Assembly: GCA_028456385.1 (NCBI GenBank)
Contig: JALNQF010000068.1
Location: 124,001-188,000, forward strand
Direction: 5' to 3'
Length of the DNA stretch: 64,000 nucleotides
Source of the DNA: Ophiosphaerella korrae
Lineage: Eukaryota; Ascomycota; Dothideomycetes; Pleosporales; Phaeosphaeriaceae
The first letter of the stretch is position 1, and every line of letters starts with the position of its first letter. A program made the position numbers and the translations under genes. Shown in pieces: positions 34,286 to 46,200 of this stretch. The notes below the pieces were generated by a model. The model did no database searches and was not told the origin of the DNA. It was given only the letters and a program-made list of their open reading frames with translations.

Positions 34286-34908
34286 ATGGCTTCCCAGAGC
34301 GTGCAATGCTTCGGCAAGAAGAAGACTGCGACTGGTATGACTACCTTCCCTCGCCGACGATTGTGGAATTGAGCCAAGCTAACCCTCTCCCAACAGCTGT
34401 CGCCCACTGCAAGGTACGCCAATACTGCCACGACGAGGCGCGCATTCGAATTATATACTGATAGTGTCTCTCAGGCCGGAAAGGGTCTTGTTAAGGTCAA
34501 CGGAAAGCCTCTTTCCCTTGTCCAGCCCGAGATCCTGCGATTCAAGGTCTACGAGCCCATCCTAATCCTCGGCGTTGACAAATTCGGTACGCACCCGCCG
34601 CACATACTCGCAAATGCGTAATTCAGAAGAATATGGAATGCTGACAAAATTGGGTAGCCGATGTCGATATCCGCGTCCGCGTCTCCGGCGGTGGTCACAC
34701 CTCGCAAATCTACGCCATCCGTCAAGCCATTGCCAAATCCATCATCGCCTACTACCAGAAGTACGTCGACGAGCACTCGAAGAACCAGCTCAAGCAAGCT
34801 CTCGTCCAGTACGACCGCACACTACTCGTTGCCGACAACAGGCGGTGCGAGCCCAAGAAGTTTGGTGGTCCAGGTGCGCGTGCGAGGTACCAAAAGTCGT
34901 ACCGTTAA
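34286..34908 (+). CDS. RPS16: 40S ribosomal protein S16 (uS9)
   Basis: Four exons: 34286-34334, 34397-34413, 34475-34586 and 34658-34908, 142 residues, one shorter than the yeast protein. The second exon is only 17 bp. Introns are 62, 61 and 71 bp, all GT-AG. The sequence runs [46 protein letters not shown] core, then the uS9 signature [20 protein letters not shown] and the basic end [14 protein letters not shown], which reaches the decoding P site in the small subunit. Identification is certain. Having three introns in a 430-bp coding sequence, with a micro-exon, is typical of fungal ribosomal-protein genes and is easily missed by automatic callers. Confidence 0.97.
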
Positions 34909-35443
34909 GCGGTACATATGTGGAAAGGTGTATGGGGAGCATGGAGCGGTGTTCATCCTGGGCTTTTTCATGGGTCTCTCCTACTATTCGGGATTACGTG
35001 ACACGGCACTTTGTGGGTTATTACGAGCAGCTGTCTGGATCGAATGATCGAATCTCGAACCTTGTGACGATAAAAACGAATACATTGGTCGAAAGACAAA
35101 TCGAATGGCATGAAATTTGAAGCTATATGTGATATGGTTATGATAGGCCAAGCCGGACACATGGTACCAGTTCTGCTAATGACATCCGATCGGTGTGCCA
35201 AGCTAAACCAAGCGTCATGAACCACATCCGGTGAATTGAAGTGTTTTTTGAGCCAACAAGTAGCTAAAGTGGCAGTGAACGTCTTTAAATAAGAGGCCGT
35301 ATTTTGAATCAATAATTTCTAGACGCTGCCCACCCAGGCTCCATCGCTCATTCATGCATTACAAAGATAATTAGCTAGATCGGCGACCGATTGCATTCAC
35401 ACCAACTCAACACACCCTCAGCATACCGCAACAGAAAACGTGG
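34909..35443. other. Convergent intergenic spacer between RPS16 and the ChAPs gene
   Basis: Holds the 3' UTRs of two converging genes. No gene or RNA recognised. Confidence 0.5.
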
Positions 35444-37841
35444 CTAACCATCGCTTCCGTTGCTTCTGAAAGCAGCACATAGCGCAGCGTACTGATGAGT
35501 GAGATCCAGCACATGTTGGGGTAAGCTGGTGCCCTGAATGATGCTACGAATTTTGACCGCGCCTTCTTCCTCGATGAGTTTGCGAATGGTGAAGAGCAGT
35601 GAGGGCGAGAACTGCGAGCATTAGCAAAGGAATTTCAATCGGGATACGTTTGGCTTGACTTACCTCGGAATACCAACGATACTGCCATGTAACCAATCTG
35701 ATCAAAGCCGCACATGCGTCTCTCGTCTTACCCTTGTCTTCACCCACAAAGCCATACTTTAGCACGCCGCGCATCGCTTTAGGGCTGAAGCGTATCTGGA
35801 GGCAACTTTCGTATGCTTCGAGAGCCTCGTCTTGGTGGTGCAGACGCTCCGCCAACTCACCCAAAATTTCCCACTCTTCTGCGGATTTCTTGTAGAGCAG
35901 TTGTTGTTGCCGATATTGAGCCATCTCGGTGCGCCAAATAGTGTACACGCGTAGATCTTCGTAAAGCACCATGAAGAGATTGTCTAGCCAGCGTTCGCAA
36001 AGACGCTTGTTTTGGAAGTGGGTGTAGTTTGGTTGCGACGGGTCGGTGTTGTTCGAAGTAGAGGGGATGGGATGTGGGTCTTCGGAGCCGGCTTTGACGA
36101 CTTCTGAGGCGACGGTGTGGCCTGGCTTCTCTATCGATTCTTCTGCGGCTGCGACTATTGGGGAGGTGGAGGATTCTCCGTTGATGGTTGTTCCATCGAT
36201 GGAGGAGCGTTCTTCGACTTCGCCATGACCGTTGCCATTTAATTGAGTGCTGGATCCAGGTGACGGCGAGCGCAGTGCAGTGGTACTGGCACTTCGAGAG
36301 TGTGGCTGCTGACCAGTCTTCTCGTGGCGGTATTCTTCCTCCATGACAAAGACTTGAGACCGTATCTTGAGTAACTGATCCCAACCAATTTTCTTGGTTA
36401 TCTCAGTCAGGAGAATATAGGCTTTCAGGAAAGTGCCTTTAAAGCCAGCTGCGTGTAATTTTTTCAAGGTTGGGTGTACGAGCTCCATATCATCAAGATT
36501 ACTGTCTTCAATCTCGTCACACATAGCCTCTGGCATGATGGGCAGAAATACTCTTTGAGGCTCAGGCATCCGTGGTGCATCCTTGTCCTGGTATGTGAAC
36601 ATGGGACATGAGTTGAGTGTTAATAATGCCAGATCCCATTGCTCTAGGCTCACATATATTTCTGCGAGGCGTGCCCAGGTGCCAAACTCGCTGGGGGCGG
36701 ACACTACACTTCTCTTAGCAATTTCGAGGGCCAGGTCGCCACGACCTTTCTTATTACAGAAGTCTGCTTGGCAATCAAGTAAGGAATAATCCATTGGCAG
36801 ATCTTGAATTGCTTCATGGAGCAACTGTACTGCCTTGACCTCCTCGTCGGCTTCAATGTACACACGCGCAAGGAGGGACGAGATTTCTGGGTCGCGAGTT
36901 CGTAGCTTTTCGAATAGGTTGATGCCTGATGCATATCTGCCTGTGGTCTGAATATAGCTAAGTAGCCCCGTAGTCAAATGATTAGAGACGAGGTTGGGGA
37001 CTTGGATCTCAGGATCAGATCCCAGTTGCCAGCCTAGCGCACATCAGTCTCACGCAGCCAACGAGATATAGAATTACTAACCGCTAAAAAATAAGCGCTC
37101 AGCAGCATCCAGGAATTTGTGCTCGCTCTCAGTGCTCGTGATAGGATTGAATCTGCGAACGCCGACGATTTTCTTAATAGTGTCTCCAGAACCATCGTCT
37201 GCGTAGGAATATGCGCGGAGAACACTACATAGATAGGTCTCTAACCACAGATCGTCGGTCGCGACCCTCTTGTCGCCACGTTCATCTATGCAGTAGCTTT
37301 CCACGGTGCCAGGAATGTAGACCTGAACGCGCATGTCTAGTCGTGAGAAGGCATTGTAGCAACTGACCTGTCAGCGATGCCCGTATATCTTGTTTGCGTC
37401 GCATACCAGTAGAGCCCAGATACAACCTTGTGCTGCTTGTCGTGTGTCGAGTATGTGAGAGTGTTGATATAGGCGGCTAGACTCGCCGATGAAGACGCAT
37501 CTATGCCTGAAACATGGTGGTAGACGCCAACCTGTTTTGTTGCAGACTTGATGGGCTGTTTGATGAGATGGACGAGATCTGGAGGGCCTAGCTCGCGGAG
37601 TGTCTGGAGTGACTCTGAGCGAGCCTCGATGGCCGTGTGGAGTTCATCCTCATAGATTCTGGAGAGACGTCAGCATTGCAATCATTGCGCATACACGGCC
37701 TGCTGTCTCTTTTCTGGATACAGGAAATGTCGAAATACGGAGGGAACATGAAGGTGAGCTGGCACTTGGGCGAGATGTGATATATAGATTAGATCTATGA
37801 ATGGCGTATGCATACTCAGGAACAGCGGGAGCCGTGACCAT
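35444..37841 (-). CDS. ChAPs-family exomer cargo adaptor (Chs6/Bch1/Bud7-like)
   Basis: Five exons on the minus strand: 37816-37841, 37407-37658, 37082-37362, 35664-37033 and 35444-35611, totalling 698 residues. Introns are 157, 44, 48 and 52 bp. Exomer ChAPs proteins work with Chs5 and Arf1 at the trans-Golgi network to send chitin synthase and some other cargo to the cell surface. Evidence: GVYHHVSGIDASSASLAAYI, then CCYNAFSRLDMRVQVYIPG (restored only by the 44-bp intron), a TPR-rich middle (LLSYIQTTGRYASGINLFEK, ARVYIEADEEVKAVQLLHEA), a disordered insert (~400-500), FQNKRLCERWLDNLFMVLYE, and the C-terminus with FSPSLLFTIRKLIEEEG. Filamentous fungi usually have one such gene, so a single yeast name is not assigned. 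It diverges from HIR3 over 401 bp. Confidence 0.88.
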
Positions 37842-38242
37842 GGCTCAATTGGTGCTGCACGCGGTGGGAGGCTCTTCACAGCAAGCCGAAGCTATCGCGT
37901 GGTGGGTGTGAATGTTGGAGGAGGAGGGGTGTTTGGTGGGATGGTTTAGGCGTCAGGGTTCGACATGGGACAAGCTGGATACAGTAGCTCGCGCGGAGGA
38001 TAGCCGTTGAGCTATTCGTGTCCCAGACCACGACGCGAACCGAGCTCCGCACATCAACCACTGACTTCGCGACGCGCCCACGTCACGTCACGGCAGACTG
38101 CCTACTCTCATTGATTTTCCCGTTTCGCGCATGGCTGGCTGCCTATAGCGCTACTACCCCAGATGTTGTTTCCCATGCCCTGTCTGCAAATAACCTCTTC
38201 TCATAAATAGAGTGTACACGACCACCACCCTGCGCCCTCAAC
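37842..38242. promoter_or_regulatory. Shared divergent promoter of the ChAPs gene and HIR3
   Basis: 401 bp between start codons. A TATA-like ATAAATAGAG lies about 38 bp before the HIR3 ATG (around 38205). No other site is claimed. Confidence 0.45.
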
Positions 38243-41200
38243 ATGGTAGGTGTTAAACTGGGCCGGACGAAATCCACAAACCCTGACCAAATGCAGCCGA
38301 AGGCCTCGAAGGCGTCAGTCTGGCGTCCATTAAACGTCGAATTCGAGCAAGAGGCCGAAGATGAAGTCGACGATACCCAAGAAATTCAGATCGAAGAAGC
38401 TCTGAAGCTGTACCAAACAGCCTTGAAGTACCATTCCGAAGGGCCCGAGTCATTCGAGAAGACCGCCGCGGCCTACCACGACCTCTTCGCGTCTGAAATC
38501 TTCAAGTATAACGAATCCCTTTCCGAGTTCCAGCGGCACGAGGCCTTTGGCGAGAGCTTGGTATTCGACTCCATCCTCGAAGACGACTTCGAAGCAGGGC
38601 CTACGCAGACAACAGGCGCAGCCGACTCGGCCCCAAACACCCTTCCGCAAATACTTCATCTCTCATACAAGAACCATGGTCAGTTCCTGCTCGAGTCGAT
38701 GCAGCACTGGATAAGCCAGCACGGCGCAATACCGCCAGCGGAGGGGTGGAACAATATACAGGGAGCATTGAACTACTTCGCAGAGGCGCTGGACAAGGAG
38801 GACACCGATCTGGATCTTTGGCTGCGTGCAGCCTCCGTGTCTGCTATGCTTAGAAGCAAGCGCCTCACGCGATACTGCCTGGAAGCAGTACTGGATGGGA
38901 ATGACGAACTTTGGGAAAACCTTCTGAGGGTTCCAGGACTTGAGGAAGGCTTCGCCGGTCATCAGCTGCGAGAGCTTGTGGAGAGGCTAGAGGACAATGT
39001 GTCGCTGATGCAGGCACCATTATCCACTATGAAGCGGAAGAAACTGTCCGAGACCATCAAGAAGCGTCTGAATCCCTATCCATTCGCGCCGTTCCCAGCT
39101 GACGTCACTCCTGATCCCCAACCTTTGCTCAGCCGACCGCCGGAACGCGTGTCTTTGACGCCTACAAAGTGGGACTGGGCTGGTATAGGAGAAGTTATCC
39201 TAAAGCAGCACATGTTAGAGTCCCAGGGTATGACTGAAAATATCGCCCCCGGGTCTAGCATAAATTTCAATATTCCACCTGATGGTGTGACTCCTGAACG
39301 AATCGAGCCGGGGCCAGCACCCACGGATTCTGCCTCACCGCCTCTAGAACAATCCGCTTCAATCGAAGATGCTGATTCTGCGTCTCCCGCAACTAGAGCT
39401 GGGTCATCTGAGGATAAAACAGTCGGAGATGTCATCATGGAAGAACCAAAGGACGGCTCAGTAGTCAAAGATGAGGCATCTACGTCGACAATTGCACAGA
39501 ATGGTGTGCCAGCCCCATCCCGAAAACGTTCAACTGACTCTGCCGGTCTCCCGGAAACAGCAGATGGCGCTCGCTCTCGAAGCAAACGTATTCGGGCGCG
39601 CGATACGGTCACAGAACCAAGTGCTGGAGGCGATCGTGTTGCGCAAGAAGGGAACAAGCAGTTGGACGAACAGCTTGAGCCATACACTCATGCTGATCAA
39701 TGCCTCTACGAGATTATGAAGGACATATACTCGCGACTAGGCATTGATGGAATTCAGAACCCGAATCACTTGCGCGAACTCCTCAATGCGCTCCCTGCTA
39801 CCTCGTCAGTTAATCCTTTTGACATGGCAGCTTGCGATATGTTCCTAGCTCTTCAAAGTGGCAATGGAAAAGCAGCACAAGTAATACTCAATCCTGATTC
39901 ATTCGACCTGATTGGAGTCACCCGCGACGCTGGATTGAATGCATTTCTTGGTTACGCCAAGCCAGGAATTGGGAATGCCTGTGTCAAGCCTGATCTTACG
40001 AGCCAGAAGCTGGGCTCTTTTGCGCGCAGCATCAACGAGGAATGGCTTTCAACGAAGGAGGTTGCATTTGCTTGGATGGAAGCACTCCTCTCGCTTGGCC
40101 GTTTCTCTTCGATAGGTGAGAGTAACAGCAATGCTTCTCAATCCAGCTATATGCAGTTTAGATGGGCCGAAGACCTCAAGCGAAACCTGGTCCAGATTAT
40201 CGTTAATATTGACGATCATATCCACGAACGTATGCTTGACAGAGTTGGAAATCTCAACGCAAAGATACTTTCTGCACGCCACCAGTCTCATGCATACGAA
40301 TTTTCAGATTTTGACCTGTCGCAAGTAGAGATTGTGGAAACTCTTTTCGAGTTACATCTCGACATTTACTCTCTCATTAAGCACCCTCACAGTCAGGTGG
40401 ACGTCACGACTCAGGTCCTACAGAGCGACCGCCTGGAGCGCTGGTCCACACTGGCACGAGAGGTTATACGGCTGCGTTCTGACTGCAATTTAAACTTGCA
40501 AATGGATACTCTCTCACTCCGCCACATTTGGGCTACAGTATTTCAGATGAGTGTGAACGACGATATAGCACCCGAGCATGTTGTCTCGGCCATTGGTGAG
40601 CTCAAAGATATACTCGAGAGCCTAGGAGACCATGTTATCCATGTCCAAAACAACGCTGTCATGCCAGAGCTATGCGTTGCTGCTGTTGAACGCGAACTGG
40701 TCAGGATCAGTATGAAGGACTTCTTTTTAAAGGTGTTCGACCAGGATGAGAAGGATCCTGTGACAGTAATAGAAAGTCTGGAACCCATTCTTGAAGGGGC
40801 TGATGAAGCAACCGCGTCCCCGGAGGTTCTAACATCAGCTTCGAGTGATAAAGCATATGATCATGCAAGCCCTTCAAGCCAAAGCCATGGGACGAGCGAA
40901 GAGTCGGAAAGAAGTGGGGATCGACCATCACCGATTATTGAGATGCGGAAATTTTTGGATACTGCTAATGTCAATGTGCGTGTGTCTTTGTGGCACCGAT
41001 TGCGAGACGCATACGAAGCGATCGATTACCCACCTAAGGTCCTATCCTGCTACCTACGAATAATCGAGACATATGTCACCGACTTCAAATCGACGCACTT
41101 CCAAGAATTGTCAGCCGCTGAGCGCCAAGTCCTGCTATTGACACGGTTCCGTGTTATTGATGATCTGGTAACTAAAACTCTTCAGCTAATCAAAGACGAA

Positions 41201-44200
41201 AAATCTTCTTTTGATTGTCTTGCGTTTGAGCATGTACAGTCATCAATGTCCACCATCACCCAACTCTTCCATATCCTTTCGGCCGCAGACATGTTCCGAG
41301 ATATGATTCGTATTGGCCACGTTATAATGCCCAGAGTTGAGGGGCTTTCAAGTCAGGCTTTTGTAAATCTGTCAAACAAACTGGATGACATGCACCTCCG
41401 ACTTTGGATGGTACAATACCACTTGCTCAAAGAAGGCTTGCTGCAGAATGCAGAAAGCTTCCCCACTCCTTCCGAAGACTTATTTGAGTTCATCCGACAT
41501 GTTCACCACGCTACTGGGGTGCGCCACTTCTCTCATATGACTAACCGTCAATTTCTTCGCCTTGCTAAGGACGAGGTTTTACGCCTGGGCGATATTATTG
41601 ATTCCCAAAGCCGAGATGCTGAACTCTGTCAAGTGCTTTACGATCTTTACGGACTGAAGCTTTTTATCGAGCCTCTAGAATGTCAAGATTTCAAAACTAC
41701 ACCTGACTGTCTCGACAAAAAGACTGCATTCAGCATCTTACCCTTCGTTATGTCACAGGCCAGTAAGATAGATCTTAAAGACCTGCCAAAGACCGAGCTT
41801 AGAGGTAGCATTGACAAGGTACATGCGAGTCTTGGTAGACCCAAACAGCACAAATACCTTTCTTTCAACCACAAGCTTATAGCTGCTTGGTTCAAGTCGC
41901 CAATTAATCCGGCTTCACTTTTCAACTGTCTAAAAGGAGTTGGCTCGCTATCTACCAAACGCATTCCTACCGATGAAGCTATAGCTGCCTCCATGGGCTG
42001 GTATTACCTCATGGGCAATATCAGCCTCAGCAAGTTTCGTTCACAGAAGCGCACAACTCAAGGACCGACGGAAGATCTCAGTTATGCGCAAGCCTTTTTC
42101 TTGCAAGACCTCGAATTTTCCGTTGACCGTTGGGAGACTTGGTATCGGCTTGCCCAAGTTAACGACTTGCAACTTGAAGAGGCCGTTTCATGGAATGCAG
42201 ACAAACTTAACAGTAGCAGTGTAGAGCTGATAAACTATCAGCGCAGCGCGATTAACTGTTACACCATGGCAATTGCATCTGCTATGCGCGAACCCAACGC
42301 ACAATCTCAGAATACGGTCGCTCAGATGTACACCGATTTCGGTAATCGGATGTATGCTTCGTCTAGAGAACCCTTTAGCATGGAAGCTTTCCAGTTCCGG
42401 GACAACGAAAAAAAGTTCTATAATTTACCTTACCAGTCGGGCACGTCAAAAGGCGAGTTATTTACACCTTTATGTCCTTACTCCTGCTGGAAAATTGCGA
42501 GGACCCTTTTCAAACGAGCAATTCAGGGCAATCCCAACAAGTGGTGGAACTATTTTATGCTCGGCAAATGCGGATGGAAGATGTGGAACACCAACGGGTA
42601 CGTGACACGCCTGGCTGCGCCAGGTCCAATTCGTATCGTACCAATTGAATGGGAATCAGTCACTGATGCATTCATCACCTCTATCGAAACGTTGCCCGGC
42701 AAGAAAGGGAGAAGCAGCGAGCCTATTCTTGAACCGCATTACAAACTTGTTTCTGTTGTGCACAAGCTCTTGCAATTTGGTGCCATCGACCACGAGAAAG
42801 GTGCAGCAATATTATCCCATACGTGCTACTCAAAGAACATCAATGTACCAGAGAATACGGACGACTGGGAGCGATATATCCTTGCAGTCCTCAAAGCTTT
42901 GCGATCAGCCGACAAGTCAAGCTGGCATCATCGTATCATAGCTCGATCCGCTCATATCATATACGACGAGGGCAAAGACGCAATGATGGCACATGGAGCA
43001 AAACACGAGTTGACACAGCAAATGTTCACAAAGACTATGGCCGTGCAAGTGTGGAAGCCTGAGAATGAGCGGCCGGGCAGACACTTTGTGTACACAACAC
43101 GTTATACCAAATTCTTTGTTGACCTGCTCGACTTGACAGGGGATAAAGCTAACTTTGAGGCTCTGGCGAAGCGTGTCCGAAGAAAGACTGCAGATTTCTT
43201 CAAACACTCGAAGCTTTGGCAAGAGTTATGCATGCGTTATTTGAAAATGTTGCGAAAGCTGGGTAAGGTCCCCGACGGACAGGAAGACTCCGCGTTCAAG
43301 TCTCTTCACCATGACGAATTCAACGCCCTCGCCCTACGGCTAGAGGCTTGGTGTCAAAACCCGCTGACCCAAAATCCTGTCTTGGATGTTCTGCGCGACG
43401 CAATCGAGCTCAAGCGCCTCAATAATGGGCTTATGAAACCAATTCACATTGATGATCTTATCGGAGACACATACGCGTTGTTGTACACGACTATAGGACC
43501 AACTCTGCCGCCATTGCCGTCCGAGCAGCCGCAACAACCCCTACAGCCCACACTACCAGTTCCTACACAACATATCAGTGCTCTACCTATCTCGTCCCTA
43601 ATGCAGGTGCAAGTTGACGGTACTGGCGAACCGGCCAATAATGTGCCTTTCGCACTATATCACCCCAATCAGCTGCACCCTCAACCCCAACTTCCACCGC
43701 AGCCTGAATTACCTGTTAAACCTAGGACTAAAGCAGTCGGTCGCCGAGAAATTGCACGTAGAGCTGAAGCATGTGTTCAACGGCCCGTTACTACCGCGAC
43801 CCCTCAAACTACCGCTATGCCAATACGCTCACCAAACGCACCAAGCGCTACCATCCCCATCTTTCCTACACGTACTTCCTCGCCCGAGAAATCCGTTCAG
43901 TCAGGACCTGATGTCACTAATCCAAACGACTACCTACACGTACCCTTCGACAAGAGTGGTACTGCCACTGCGACCGCGAGCGTAAACAACGATGATGCTG
44001 AACCCGAACCTGAGCCAAGCGCTCCAGCATCCGTCCATGATGACGCCGATGACGAAAGCGAGCTTAGTGAGCTAGACGAGGAGGAAGTGCAAGAAATTGA
44101 ACAGCAGATGATTGCACCAAGGCGATCTACATCAATCGCGACTCCAAAGCCTCTGTTCCCTAATCTGGCAGCTACCCGTCGCAATGCCGATAAACAAACT

Positions 44201-44329
44201 GCTGAGTCTAGTGCGGATGGTGACAGAGATGGTGAACAAGATGATAGTGATATAATTCATGTCCGGGTGCCTGTAAAGAGTGTCGCCCTGGGCGATTTGA
44301 AAGCGGCCAATAGGACACGAGACGTTTAA
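38243..44329 (+). CDS. HIR3: Histone transcription regulator Hir3 (Cabin1 family)
   Basis: A single uninterrupted exon of 2028 residues. Hir3 is the large scaffold of the HIR histone chaperone, which represses histone genes and deposits H3-H4 outside replication. Evidence: the N-terminal block WRPLNVEFEQEAEDEVDDTQ, EIQIEEALKLYQTALKYH and SEIFKYNESLSEFQRHEAFG is characteristic of the family, followed by TPR-like helices. A disordered acidic/Ser insert lies at ~360-480 with a nuclear-localisation-like SRSKRIRARD. Later family-like blocks include NPNKWWNYFMLGKCGWKMW and HHRIIARSAHIIYDEG. The tail is Pro/Gln-rich, then very acidic (DDADDESELSELDEEE). Length fits ascomycete homologues (about 2000). 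The residues before WRPLNV (1-26) may not all be native to the family; an alternative start cannot be excluded. Confidence 0.9.
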   Translation: MVGVKLGRTKSTNPDQMQPKASKASVWRPLNVEFEQEAEDEVDDTQEIQIEEALKLYQTALKYHSEGPESFEKTAAAYHDLFASEIFKYNESLSEFQRHEAFGESLVFDSILEDDFEAGPTQTTGAADSAPNTLPQILHLSYKNHGQFLLESMQHWISQHGAIPPAEGWNNIQGALNYFAEALDKEDTDLDLWLRAASVSAMLRSKRLTRYCLEAVLDGNDELWENLLRVPGLEEGFAGHQLRELVERLEDNVSLMQAPLSTMKRKKLSETIKKRLNPYPFAPFPADVTPDPQPLLSRPPERVSLTPTKWDWAGIGEVILKQHMLESQGMTENIAPGSSINFNIPPDGVTPERIEPGPAPTDSASPPLEQSASIEDADSASPATRAGSSEDKTVGDVIMEEPKDGSVVKDEASTSTIAQNGVPAPSRKRSTDSAGLPETADGARSRSKRIRARDTVTEPSAGGDRVAQEGNKQLDEQLEPYTHADQCLYEIMKDIYSRLGIDGIQNPNHLRELLNALPATSSVNPFDMAACDMFLALQSGNGKAAQVILNPDSFDLIGVTRDAGLNAFLGYAKPGIGNACVKPDLTSQKLGSFARSINEEWLSTKEVAFAWMEALLSLGRFSSIGESNSNASQSSYMQFRWAEDLKRNLVQIIVNIDDHIHERMLDRVGNLNAKILSARHQSHAYEFSDFDLSQVEIVETLFELHLDIYSLIKHPHSQVDVTTQVLQSDRLERWSTLAREVIRLRSDCNLNLQMDTLSLRHIWATVFQMSVNDDIAPEHVVSAIGELKDILESLGDHVIHVQNNAVMPELCVAAVERELVRISMKDFFLKVFDQDEKDPVTVIESLEPILEGADEATASPEVLTSASSDKAYDHASPSSQSHGTSEESERSGDRPSPIIEMRKFLDTANVNVRVSLWHRLRDAYEAIDYPPKVLSCYLRIIETYVTDFKSTHFQELSAAERQVLLLTRFRVIDDLVTKTLQLIKDEKSSFDCLAFEHVQSSMSTITQLFHILSAADMFRDMIRIGHVIMPRVEGLSSQAFVNLSNKLDDMHLRLWMVQYHLLKEGLLQNAESFPTPSEDLFEFIRHVHHATGVRHFSHMTNRQFLRLAKDEVLRLGDIIDSQSRDAELCQVLYDLYGLKLFIEPLECQDFKTTPDCLDKKTAFSILPFVMSQASKIDLKDLPKTELRGSIDKVHASLGRPKQHKYLSFNHKLIAAWFKSPINPASLFNCLKGVGSLSTKRIPTDEAIAASMGWYYLMGNISLSKFRSQKRTTQGPTEDLSYAQAFFLQDLEFSVDRWETWYRLAQVNDLQLEEAVSWNADKLNSSSVELINYQRSAINCYTMAIASAMREPNAQSQNTVAQMYTDFGNRMYASSREPFSMEAFQFRDNEKKFYNLPYQSGTSKGELFTPLCPYSCWKIARTLFKRAIQGNPNKWWNYFMLGKCGWKMWNTNGYVTRLAAPGPIRIVPIEWESVTDAFITSIETLPGKKGRSSEPILEPHYKLVSVVHKLLQFGAIDHEKGAAILSHTCYSKNINVPENTDDWERYILAVLKALRSADKSSWHHRIIARSAHIIYDEGKDAMMAHGAKHELTQQMFTKTMAVQVWKPENERPGRHFVYTTRYTKFFVDLLDLTGDKANFEALAKRVRRKTADFFKHSKLWQELCMRYLKMLRKLGKVPDGQEDSAFKSLHHDEFNALALRLEAWCQNPLTQNPVLDVLRDAIELKRLNNGLMKPIHIDDLIGDTYALLYTTIGPTLPPLPSEQPQQPLQPTLPVPTQHISALPISSLMQVQVDGTGEPANNVPFALYHPNQLHPQPQLPPQPELPVKPRTKAVGRREIARRAEACVQRPVTTATPQTTAMPIRSPNAPSATIPIFPTRTSSPEKSVQSGPDVTNPNDYLHVPFDKSGTATATASVNNDDAEPEPEPSAPASVHDDADDESELSELDEEEVQEIEQQMIAPRRSTSIATPKPLFPNLAATRRNADKQTAESSADGDRDGEQDDSDIIHVRVPVKSVALGDLKAANRTRDV

Positions 44330-46200
44330 AGCCTTGTAAAGTATGGTAGATTGAGGGACCTAAGGACATGTTCTATATAATTGTTACACTACTGGATTTC
44401 ATCATGCAGAGGAAAGGCGTTAGTAAGTAGATCATGCCTCCTTAGATACCCGTTTCGTATGACGGAGTACATGTATTATGCTTGTAATTGTTTCTTTCAA
44501 ATCATGCACGTTCAAAGAGCAATGTATCGTTTGTATGCTTATGCTGAAGACTGGGCTAAATAGCTCAGCGTCTCATATCAGGTTAACCACTAATCAATTG
44601 CATGTTATGGTACCCGAGTCTTAGGCTGCAGAAAGTCGCGGTCTGAAAACTGCGGCTCACGGTGGTGCTCTTTTGCCAAATGTGGTCAAAAAAATGTATC
44701 CCAATTCGTGTGCGTAAGCTATGCATGCCAAATACGAGCAATCTCACGTCATTCATGATACGCTATGGGGAGTCTAGCCCGGCTCTTTCCACGGTTCCTG
44801 AACCACGCCCCGCATTCAGCTTAAATGCGGTCAAATCAAGCTGTCGCCGATCGACCGCGCGAAACCCGAATCCAGGCTCCACACCGTGTGAGACACTGCG
44901 CTGGCCTAGCTTACTGTCCCTATCCTAGCGAAAAACTTACCTGACTGTGTACCCACCAATCGCTACAAAGTCTGCACTGGTGTGCTAGCCGTTACCGATG
45001 ATCCCTGGCTGTTTTGGCGTGCCCATGGCAATATCCAATATTTCAAGCCTTGAGGGCACTAGGCTTAGCGCTCTTAGTGCCTTTGGAAGGCTTCGGATGT
45101 TCCCGTTCCCGTTCCCAAGTCTCTCTAGGCACAACAGATTCGCTACGAGAGTCTGCGTAAATATAATAGCTTTTTCAAATTCTTGTCTTTGCGTTTCTCA
45201 TGGGCATGAGATGCTGACTGGTTACAAAACAATAGCTTTACCAAGGCGAAAAGTTTTGTAGGTTATTTCTGGCCGAGATGTGCTGCCGATGTTCCGAACA
45301 GAGGGGTGTGTAAGCCACCCCTAATATCTTTAAGGCGACCAAATATCATGATGCACTGCAGGGGGTCAGCCCTCCCCCTCCTTAGACCCCCACTCAGCCT
45401 TAAGAACGAGCCACATAACCGAGCCTATGTCAAAGCTTGTATTGATCTACCAGATTTTTGTTATTGGGGACATCCAAATTGGCTGCATTAAAATGCACCT
45501 ACGACGCACCACAAAATCATGGGCGTTAGGTCCAAATACTCTAAGACATAAAGCATTCATTTTGTCTTACATCTTTCCACTTCGAGCGAAACAAAATTCG
45601 GCCCTTCCATTCGGGCTCAGGCATTGAGTCTGACAGTCAGAGCCGTGCAGGCCACACACCACCTCGGAGATGTATCTAGGTATGTCTAACGGTCATCAGC
45701 CACCTTGAATCTCAACTTGCATGGCCACATCCGGCTTTACGTAATTGGTTGTATTCGCTGCGATCTACAAGCTCCCTAAACCCATTCTTAGTCACATCTC
45801 GACGGTGCTTATGCAACGGGCCAGTTTATGGTAGGCCTAAGTGCATTTGTGACATACACACTATTGGTGCTTACATAGCTCGATAGTGTGGCTGTTTCCT
45901 AGTAAGACAATTAATTTACTTGCGCAGGTACAAGGATTGATTCTATAGCATGACAACCTCTGTCGACCACTAATATGTGTAACATGGCGATGAGCATCCC
46001 CTTTATTGTTAGTAAGAGGCTGGCTGAAGTACGAGAAGTAAGAGCTATTCTTTCAAGAAAGTTTCCATACTCAACGTTCTGGTTCCAGCTCTTAGCTAAA
46101 TATTCCACATGGGTGCTTCAAAAGCTACTGCAACACGTCAAATGATGTTAGAAAATTTCGGGCGAAGATCTCAATCACATTGAAATCTATACCATCTCTA
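44330..46200. other. Intergenic stretch without recognised genes
   Basis: After the HIR3 3' UTR I see only short, domain-free frames on both strands. Composition is ordinary and not clearly RIP-mutated. A C-rich patch with inverted GGGGT/ACCCC-like pieces occurs at 45300-45400. Nothing can be supported as a gene. Confidence 0.4.

Noticed and set aside
37321..37440. Apparent frameshift in the ChAPs gene between the SGLY and YNAFSRLD blocks
   Set aside because: A 44-bp intron (37363-37406, donor GTATGC, acceptor CAG) restores a continuous frame and yields the CCYNAFSRLD motif, so the gene is intact.
39076..39687. 203-codon frame antisense to HIR3
   Set aside because: Antisense shadow of a disordered Ser/Pro/Glu-rich part of HIR3.
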